This document shows positions 55,648-64,000 of a stretch of 64,000 nt of DNA, piece after piece; the stretch's first letter is position 1; every line of letters begins with the position of its first letter. The stretch is from Musa acuminata AAA Group. Its lineage: Eukaryota; Streptophyta; Magnoliopsida; Zingiberales; Musaceae. Both the position numbers and the translations under genes were made by a program. The notes under the pieces were generated by a model that made no database searches, was not told where the DNA came from, and was given only the letters and a program-made list of their open reading frames with translations. The stretch is taken from assembly GCF_036884655.1 (NCBI RefSeq), contig NC_088355.1:23086001-23150000 (forward strand). The letters run 5' to 3'.

Positions 55648-57471
55648 CTGCACAGCGAGTGGCTTCTAAGAGTGAGTGAGTTTCGAATTAGAATTCCGAG
55701 TTACAAAATAACAAAGACAGACTGAACTTTTAAAAGTAGAAAAAATAATAATAATAATTAGTCGAGATGTTCGGAGTCCCTTTTTAACTCGGCAGAGGTT
55801 TCTTTTTTGTAACTCCTGCTCAAAACAGAAAAAGAAAATGACTGAACCATCATTCTCGAAGCACAAAGACACAAACATCGAATACTATTTATATATATAA
55901 ATATAAATCCCAATAAAGAAATTAATAGGCATCCTTATCTGATAAACTATATTCAAAATTGTTGAGATATATCTCTAATCCATTTTATCCTTTCCATAGC
56001 TAATCAGAGTTTCATCTGAGGTCAGACCGTGAATCCTCTCGGGGAAGATATTGAAATAGAAAATAAAAGGGTTAATCAAGGGGAACAAATTATTGAAATT
56101 TGTTGCTACTGCATCCATTGAGCGAATATTTAATCTGCAACTACACTCACATCATTAATCCGATCACCCCTCTGCTCGTAGCAAACTCATGACTATCTAT
56201 CTGGTTCTTATTCTTGATCAACTCCCCCTCGGTAGTCCAAGTGACCAAAGAAACCTACAAGTATGGGAGATCGAAAGCCAACTTCAATTTATCAATGTGC
56301 ACTGCTGTATTATTCGGTATCTGAGCCTCATATTTAACTCGATCATAGTTGATAAGACCATTTAGTCACACATTGGTTGAGGGGTATGAGAATCAAGAAC
56401 TCATAAGTCCACTAGATTCCCTTTATGTCTCATCGTCCAAAGCGAATAATTTCTCGTGAATCTACAGGGTCGCACCAATGATCGACTGACAAATTATCCC
56501 TTATCAAAGTAGAGAAACCATGTTCATGATTGCGATAGATTTGAACTCAAATTTTCGGAAGCAAAATGTCCACGTAATTATCTATTGTGACAAATTTGAA
56601 GAATAAACTTAATGTGCTTTAATTTGCCATTCAAACTACACAATTTGTTTATGACTTCATGCCATTGCTGTTGCTATAAGTTGAGCACAAATGAAAATAT
56701 GGTACAACTCAACTTGTAACTGCCATGTCGGAGTAAGTGGATATGTTTTGGAACTTTGCCCTGCTCAAACAAGCCAAACTCTGGCTATAGCCAACTTCCT
56801 TTCCAACGACAATCTTGAGTTTTGCTGAAATTAAGTTCACACTAATTTCCGATTTCATCAAACCAAACATTAAATCATCGATATGGAGTCAAGGAGATCA
56901 TGTCCTCGACCAAAAGTTGTTATGTTTGCTCTCAGCATGATTCACAAGGATAGACAATCAAATGTCTCAGCAAATAAGTGTGTAATCTATCAGAAAAACA
57001 CCATTACAATCCAAATATCCAAGTTAACACTCAAATAATTAGGAACCTCTTTTAAACCTTTATATTACCTCTACGCATATTTAGATTTCTGGATCACAAC
57101 AGCTCTCCATCCAAAAAAAAGACACGATTGTGTTGGAAGTGCAAAACACTACCGCCACTATTTATTTGATCTTAAGTTATCACGATAGGAGCCCACTAAT
57201 AAAAATAACTAGAGAGTAGCTTAAGTTCTTACAAAAGAACCAACTACACGACAAGGACAACTTCCTGTTTAATTTGGATTACAAACCATTCCTAGCATTT
57301 GAATGACATAATCATGTCAGCCACGCATGTGCTTTTCGTGCTCCGAGGAGGAAAAATGATAATAACTCGATACTTTCTCTAAATCGATAATTCACATCCT
57401 AAAACAGTTGATTGCTGACATAATTTCTCATCCATAGTGAACCCGCTACTTGCTTAAGCAATGAGTCCGTT
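55648..57471. other. No supported gene; candidate intron or upstream region of the phosphatase
   Basis: I looked on the minus strand for the missing N-terminal phosphatase exon (patterns such as GIFRSGFP and LCPEPYP) and did not see it. The part from about 56160 to 57300 resembles neither the coding nor the LTR sequences elsewhere in the window. No long frame is present. Confidence 0.45.
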
Positions 57472-57479
57472 CTTGAAAG

Positions 57480-57731
57480 CAAGGTTTGTCGTACCGGACT
57501 GTACCGTCCGGTACGGGCGGTACGTACCGGTCCGACAGGCCAGCGGTACGCGGACCGCCCCGTACCGTACCGAGCACTGTAGCAATGTACAGTAACACTG
57601 TAGCAGTGTACAGTGCTCGGTACACATAAGTGTACCGCTCGGTACACCTGGGTGTACCGAGCGGTATACCGTACCGTACCGGTACCGAGCCCAGGTCGAA
57701 ACGTCGGTACGGTACGATACGGCGAACCTTG
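57480..57731. mobile_element. Palindromic MITE, hAT-like TSD
   Basis: This is a 252-bp element with terminal inverted repeats: CAAGGTTTGTCGTACCG on the left, and CAAGGTTCGCCGTATCG as the complement of the right. The perfect 8-bp TSD is CTTGAAAG (57472-57479 and 57732-57739). The interior is full of gtaccg/cggtac motifs and inverted copies of cggtacac, so nearly the whole element can fold back. No transposase is encoded. An 8-bp duplication is typical of hAT transposons. Minus-strand frames rich in YRTVP are artefacts of the motif. Confidence 0.9.
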
Positions 57732-57739
57732 CTTGAAAG

Positions 57740-58089
57740 TACAAAATCGTCCCAATAGAGATTGTAGCTCAGTGCTTTGCATAAAGTTAAAAGTTGCTGC
57801 ATTAAAGTTTGTTCATTTTTATGATAGAAGAACCATTAGATCTATCTCTCATCTAAACTTGCTAGTTTCGACACGAAAGTGAAAAGATAGTTTGTGAGTT
57901 GAGGTTCAAGATCCCTTCAAATATTAAAAATAGTCATAAAAGAGAAAAAGAAAATTCACAAAGAAGGAAGGCAACAACACATTTTAGCTAATGTGCCAAC
58001 CGACCGACAGGCAACAAAGAGAAGTAGCCTATGTCAAAAACCTGTCCACCACCACCCTCCACAAATTTTCCAGCCTGCTAGTTATCAAG
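57740..58089. other. No recognisable gene
   Basis: Unique-looking sequence lies between the MITE and copia J. Only short frames are present. Confidence 0.5.
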
Positions 58090-58638
58090 TGTTGGGTCCA
58101 GCCGGGCTTGGATAATTTGGGTCATAAGTCTAAATAAGTCGGCTTGGATAATTTTACGATCAGTGGTTAAATATTGTCAATTTTGATCCAAATTTTATGC
58201 AGAGAATTCTTCCAGTAAGCTTTATAATTCTAACGATATTAATCTATAATTTACCCTCTCTGAGGTACTTTCCTGCTATATCTATTTTGTGAGACCTAGA
58301 ATTTTTAGATCCATCCTATGTGGTGATGTTGATATGCTATTCTTGAGCCAAGATCTATGTTCTTGATGTTATTATGATCCTCTAGTTATTCCAAAGAAGA
58401 TTTACTATAAACCTGTTATCATTATTATTGATAGTGGAAGTTTGAGGTGGACTACGATCCCGTGGTTTTTTCCATATTGGGTTTTCCATGTTAAAAGATT
58501 TGGTCTCATTGTGTGATTGATTTATTGTTCTACTGTTTATATTGTTCTGGTCGATATTAGCATATTGATATCAAGTTGGTATTTTAATACACATAGAGGA
58601 AAAAGAATTATTCCGCTTTAACATGTTTTTTCCCAACA
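58090..58638 (+). repeat. 5' LTR of copia J
   Basis: It runs from TGTTGGGTCCAGCC to TTTTTTCCCAACA. It matches the 3' LTR through segments such as ttgatccaaattttatgcag and tgagccaagatctatg. Confidence 0.9.
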
Positions 58639-58691
58639 AGTGGTATAAGAGCAACAAGTTATTTGGTGCTAGTTTTTCTTGTGTGATTGAA

Positions 58692-61600
58692 ATGGAGCAA
58701 TTAGATGATATGATTAAATTGAACTCATCAAATTATTTCACTTTGAGGTGTGTGATGGAAGATTTGCTTTATTGCAAAGATTTGTATAAGCCGAAGGTTA
58801 AAAGATAAATCTTCTACTATAGACGATGAAGAATGAGAAGTTCAATATAGAAAAGCTATTGCCTATATTAGAAGATGGATGGATATAAATTTGCATGAGT
58901 ATATTTCTGATGAAACCATGATATTGTTTGGCAAAGGTTAGAAAATCTCTTTGTGAAAAAGACAATGGGAAATAGAATTTCTTTCCTCAAAAGGATTATA
59001 AATTTGAAGTATAAAGATGGTGATAACATTATTGATCATATAAGCCTATTTTAGAGTCTTACAAACAAACTGGTTGCTTTGAAAATGAATATATATGATG
59101 AGATGCAAGGATTATTACTTCTAAACTCTTCACCAGAATATTGGGAAACGTTTGTGTTGACAATTTGTAACTCCAACCTAGAGGGGACTCTAACTATAGA
59201 TATGGTTAAAGACAGTTTGCTAAATGAAGATGCCATAAGGAAAGAACAGTGTGAATCTTCTTCTAGGGCATTTTTTACTGAAAAACAAGAAAGACATGGA
59301 AGAAGTCATAGTAGAAATCCACATGGTTATAGAGGAAGATCCAAGTCTAGAAGAGATATCAAATATTTCCACTATAATATGCTAGGTCACATGAAGAAAG
59401 AGTGTAGGTTTTGGAACCGAGAACATAATGAAAGGAAGAAAAATGAGAAAGAGATCAATACATTGCTGCTAAATGTGATATCACTATTGTTTGTGATGAA
59501 GGTTTGTTAGTCTTGTAGCTCAAGATAGTAACTGGGTAATTGACTCTGGTGCTGTGTTTCATGTTACTTCTCATGGTGATTTCTTCAGGTCTTACACTGT
59601 TGGTGATTTTGGTAATGTCAAAATGGGAAACAGTGGTACATCTAAGATTATGGGTGTTGGAGATATTTGCTTGGAGACTAGTGTTGGGAGCAAATTGATA
59701 CTCAAAGATGTAAGGCATGTTCCAGATATTCGTCTTAACTTGATATCTACAGGTAGACTTGATGATGAGGGCTTTGCATATTATTTTGGTGAAAGCAAAT
59801 AGAAACTCACTAAAGGTTCTCTAATTGTGGTAAGAGGAAAGAAGCTTAACTCTTTTTATGTCATGGAAGCTAAGCTACACAAAAGAGAGATTAATGCAAT
59901 TCAAAAAGGTGAAAGTATAGATCTTTGGCATAAGAGACTTGGTCATATCACCGAGAAGGGATTTCAAACTCTTGCTAGAAAATAGTTCTTACTAGAGTTG
60001 CAAGGTACATTTCTTAAATCTTGTGATCATTGTTTAGTTGGAAAAACACATAGAGTTGCATTTCATACATATCCATCATCTAGAAGATCAGATGTTATTG
60101 ATTTAGTTCATACTGATGTTTGTACTATGCAAACTAGAACTCTTGGAGGTGCTCTTTATTTTGTTACTTTTATTGATGACCATTCTAGAAAAGTGTGGAC
60201 TTTTGCTTTGAAATATAAAGAATAGGTACTCGATGTTTTCAAGGAGTTTCATGTTATTATTGAAAGAGAAACTGGTAGAAAGCTAAAGTGTGTTCGATCA
60301 GATAATGATAGTGAGTATAGAGGTCCTTTTGAGAGTTATTGCATGTTTCATAGAATTAGGCTTGAGAAAATAGTTCCTAAAACTCCTCAGTAGAACGGTG
60401 TGACAGAAAGGATGAACAGAACCATTGAAGAAAGGATTAGGTGTATGCTTTCTCACGCCAAGTTACCGAAGTCATTTTGGGGGGAGGCTATGAGAACTAC
60501 AGTTGAACTGATAAATCTTTTTTCATAAGTTCCTCTAAAAGGTGATGTTCCAGATAGAGTATGGAAAGAAAAAGATATGTCTTATAATCACTTGAGAGTC
60601 TTTGGGTGTAAAGCATTTGTTCATATTCCCAAAGATGAGAGGTTCAAGCTTGATAATAAGGCAAAAGCATGATCTTCTTGAGATATGGTCATGAAGAGTT
60701 TGAGTACAGATTATGGGATCCAATAAATAAGAATATTATTAGAAGCAAAGATGTTGTATTTCTCGAAGACCAATTGTTTGATGATGGTGATAATGTTAAG
60801 AAGCTAAAAACCTCTGTTTATATTCCTTGAAGTTTGGGTCCAATTCCTTCACCTATAGTTCATGATGATCATGGGGGAGATGAACAAGAAGATTATGGTG
60901 AGAATGCCAGTGATGATACCCCTATAGTTGATGATGTTGAACAAACTGAACAAGCACCTCCACCACCAATTGAGATTCCATTGAGAAGATCCACTTGAGA
61001 GCGACAATCATCTACCAGATATCCTCCACATGAGTATGTTATGCTTACTGACGGGGGAGAGCCAGAAACTTACCAAGAAGCTATTCTACATGAATATAAG
61101 AATGAGTGAGTTAAAGCCATGCAAGAAGAGATGAGATCCTTGCTAGAGAACCACACCTATGACTTGGTAAAGTTGCCTCAAGAGAAGAAAGCTTTTAAGA
61201 ATAAGTGTGTTTACAAATTGAAGTCTGAAAATAATAGCTCATAACAAAGATACAAAGCACGACTAGTTGTGAAAGGATTTAGTTAGAAGAAAGGTATTGA
61301 CTTTGAAGAAATATTTTCTCCTGTGGTGAAAATGTCCTCTATCCGAGTTGTTCTTGGTTTGGCTGCTCGCTTGAATTTAGAAGTTGAGCAACTTGATGTG
61401 AAAACAATATTTTTTTCATGGTGACTTAGAAGAAGAAATTTACATGGAGCAACCAGAATGTTTTAAAGTTAAGGAAAAAGAAAATCTGATATGTAAGCTT
61501 AGAAAAAGCTTATATGGACTCAAACATGCACCTAGATAGTGGTACAAAAAGTTTGATTCTTTTATAATGAGTCAATGGTATAATAGAACCACATCTGATC

Positions 61601-62633
61601 ATTGTGTGTTTATGAAGAAATTTTCAGATGATGATTTTATTATTTTACTGCTATATGTTGATGATATGCTGATTGTTGGTCATGATGTCAATAAAATTAA
61701 AAAAGCTTAAAAGAGAGCTAAGTAAGTCTTTTACCATAAAAGACTTGGGATCGGTGAAACAAATACTTGACATGAAGATTCTTCGTAATAGGAAGAAAAG
61801 AAAGATTTACTATCTCAGGAGACTTACATTGAAAAGGTTTTTGAAAGATTCAACATGAGTAAAGTCAAAGCAGTTTGTTCTCCACTTGTAGGTCATTTCA
61901 AGCTTAGTTTGAAACAATGTCCTACAAGTGAGAAAGAAAAATAAGAAATGTTCAGAGTATCTTACTCGTCTGCAGTAGGCAGTTTGATGTATGTTATAGT
62001 TTGTACTAGGCTAGATATAGCTTATGCAGTTGGAGTTGTCAGTCGATTTCTCTCTAATCTTGGAAAGGAACATTGGGCAATAGTGAAATGAATATTAAGA
62101 TATCTAAGAGGTACTTTCAGGTTATGTTTATGTTTTGGCAATGATTAACCTGTTATAGAAGGTTACACAGATGCAGGTGATACTGATTCCAGGAAGTCCA
62201 CTTCGGGGTTCTTGATGACATTTGTAGGAGGAACAGTCTCTTGACAATCAAAGTTACAGAATTGTGTTGCTCTATCAACCACAAAAGCAGAATACATAGC
62301 AATTACTGAAGCCTGGAAGGAAGCTTTATGGATGAAAAAGTTTCTACAAGAATTGAGCTTGAAATAGGAAGGATATACTGTTTACTGTGATAGTCAAATC
62401 GTCATTAACCTCTCCAAGAATTCAACATACCATTCTAGATCCAAACATATTGATGTGAGATATCACTGGATTCGTGAAGTGCTTGAGATGAAAGAATTAC
62501 AGTTGGAAAAAGTGCATACAAATGAGAATGGTTCAGATTGTTGGCAAAGTCTTTGCCTAAGGAGAGAAGCTTGAAGCATTTAGGTGAAGAGCGGGCTTGG
62601 TACAGCCCACCATATGAGTTGGAGGGAGAGAAT
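58692..62633 (+). pseudogene. Copia J gag-pol polyprotein, decayed
   Basis: Gag starts at MEQLDDMIKLNSSNYFTLR. The zinc knuckle reads YFHYNMLGHMKKEC, with its first two Cys changed to Tyr (about 59361-59403). The protease has WVIDSGAVFHVTS near 59530. The pre-integrase and integrase segments follow (LWHKRLGHI, then DHCLVGKTH, FIDDHSRKVWTF and RSDNDSEYRG). RT has LLYVDDMLIVG near 61648-61680. RNase H has TKAEYIAITEA near 62285. At least five glutamine codons have become stops (near 60223, 60391, 61243, 61284 and 61537). Frame changes occur near 60675 and 61415. Confidence 0.92.
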
Positions 62634-63219
62634 TGTTAGGTCCAGCCCATATGTGGGCTTGGACAATTTGGGCCATAAGCGTAAATCAACAATTAAAGGG
62701 AAAAAGAGTAGATGTGAGGGTAATCGGTGCAACGAGATCGTGTAGCAAATGTTATTAGTTTTCTGCTTCACGATCAATGGCCAAATGTTATTAGTTTTGA
62801 CCCAAATTTTATGTAGAGAATCCTTACAGTAAGCTCTAAAATCATAACGGTATTGATCTATAGTTTACCCTCTTTGAGGTACTTTCTTATTATACCCACT
62901 TTGTGAGACATAGAATTCTTAGATCCATCCTATGTGATGATGATATGCTATTTTTGAGCCAAGATCTATGATCTTGATGTTATTATGATCCTCTGGTTAT
63001 TCTAGAGAAGATTTACTATAAACCTGTTATCATTATTATTGATAGTGGAAGTTTGAAGTAGACTACGATTTCATGATTTTTCTCACATTGGGTTTTCCAC
63101 GTTAAAAGATTTGGTTTCACTGTATGATTGATTTATTACTCTATTATTTATATTGTTCTGAGAAATATACATAAAGAAGAAAAAAAAAATATTCCGTTGT
63201 AACATGTTTTTTCCTAACA
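62634..63219 (+). repeat. 3' LTR of copia J
   Basis: It runs from TGTTAGGTCCAGCC to TTTTTTCCTAACA. It has about 37 bp net extra compared with the 5' LTR, chiefly in the first 150 bp. Confidence 0.9.
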
Positions 63220-64000
63220 TCCAGCCACCAGGCTAATGCCATCCATGCTCACCGTCAGACAGATCGAGTTCTATTTTTTATTAAAGAAAGAACCTCATAT
63301 CATAACCGTGCAAGTTTTGGAACTTGTTATTGAACTATGCATCTAGCGATGTGTTATGATTAAAAAGTGCCCGACGTCCAATGTTACATACAGAGATCAT
63401 ATTTTTCACATTATATTTTCTTATAGTTTGAAAACTACATAGAGACGACCATTGGTCAACTATATTAGCTGGTTTAACTGTCTTTATTCATGTCTAGAAC
63501 TTAATGGTTAAGTTTTAGTGCTTCGTTTGAGCAAATGCAAAATTACTCGCAAGGGCACAGCATCAAGAGTACTAATACACGGTATGTTAACAAACATCTT
63601 AAACCAAGAGCAATACTACTTACATCGACCTAACCATTCATTATTCTGCTTAACGGAAAAGGTAAAAAGAGTGCATGCGATAGAAGAGGGTAAAAGATTA
63701 CATTATTTGCATATGTAGCGTCTTGTCAGCTGTTTATGTCTTTTATCTGCAAACAAGTATCGGTTTCAAGACCCTTTTTCTTTGACGAACTAGCTTCCAT
63801 TCACTTCATCGCGGAGGAAGCAGTAATAATATTAAAATGACATCAGGTAATCAATTGCCATAGAGAGTGAAGGTGAAAGAGGAGAAACAAAGAAACAAAC
63901 AGCAGTGATGGACAATTCATTAGACAGTCACGAATTATTTGAGCCTATTATCGACCTAAGAAAGAAGTCATGTAATTGAAGTCAGCTATTAATCGAACAA
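63220..64000. other. No recognisable gene
   Basis: AT-rich, unique-looking sequence. A 66-codon frame at 63518-63718 has no known motif. I looked here for the missing phosphatase exon and did not see it. Confidence 0.5.

Larger units (their letters stand above)
58090..63219 (+). mobile_element. Ty1/copia element J (Tork/Tnt1-like), degenerate
   Basis: This 5,130-bp element has LTRs at 58090-58638 (549 bp) and 62634-63219 (586 bp). The flanks TCAAG (58085-58089) and TCCAG (63220-63224) may be a TSD with one change. The PBS is AGTGGTATAAGAGC (one mismatch). The polypurine tract is ttggagggagag before 62634. The LTRs are visibly diverged, so this is an old insertion. The Tork/Tnt1-like call rests on the integrase and RT text. 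Confidence 0.9.

Noticed and set aside
57399..57802. Overlapping frames rich in YRTVP/RYGTV
   Set aside because: They lie within the palindromic MITE and arise from its repeated gtaccg motif.

Overview
The window is nuclear DNA from a flowering plant. It is mostly a nest of LTR retrotransposons, with one stretch near 51.4-58 kb that looks like low-copy genic DNA. The evidence is Ty3/gypsy chromovirus and Ty1/copia polyproteins, TG...CA long terminal repeats (LTRs) with 5-bp target-site duplications (TSDs), initiator-Met primer binding sites (PBS), a plant LINE remnant, a palindromic MITE, and a plant-type atypical dual-specificity phosphatase with spliced exons. A monocot of the banana/ensete group (Musaceae) is my guess from the general look of the repeats. 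It is not proven by anything in the window.

Layout. 1-1400: 3' end and 3' LTR of a SIRE-like copia element, inserted in the LTR of gypsy K. 1401-3560: gypsy K, minus strand, truncated. 3561-5868: gypsy L, plus strand, truncated in the protease region by an LTR fragment (5869-6368). 6369-7495: tandem array of a TRIM-like mini-retrotransposon. 7601-23301: copia element A, minus strand, carrying three secondary insertions: a LINE 3' end (8.8-9.77 kb), a solo LTR (13937-15932, TSD CTAAG) and gypsy B (16920-22275, TSD GAGGC). 23302-26589: copia remnant C with a 0.9-kb tandem duplication. 26590-27474: pieces of gypsy D and another copia LTR.

27475-40634 is a three-layer nest. Copia LTR G is split by a 3.2-kb solo LTR (F, TSD CTAAG), and F is split by a young 8.7-kb copia element E (TSD AATAC, two 1,494-bp LTRs). 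40635-41902 and 50256 onward are copia remnant H, split by gypsy I (41908-50250, TSD GAAAG). The pol of I is itself split by a 2.28-kb solo LTR (45443-47718, TSD CCTTG).

From about 50.4 kb the sequence changes. There is an unidentified ORF, AT-rich spacer, the last three exons of a PFA-DSP/Siw14-like phosphatase on the minus strand (55196-55647), a 252-bp MITE with an 8-bp TSD (57480-57731), and a degenerate Tork/Tnt1-like copia element J (58090-63219).

No element here looks able to move by itself. Every polyprotein has stops, frameshifts, deletions or altered catalytic residues. Several lesions are shared between copies, which suggests defective copies amplified in trans. I found no clearly new biological system. 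The best leads are the shared stops in the gypsy family, the minisatellite-rich LTRs, the decaying TRIM array, the 5'-incomplete phosphatase gene, the palindromic MITE and the unidentified ORF at 50.3-50.8 kb.
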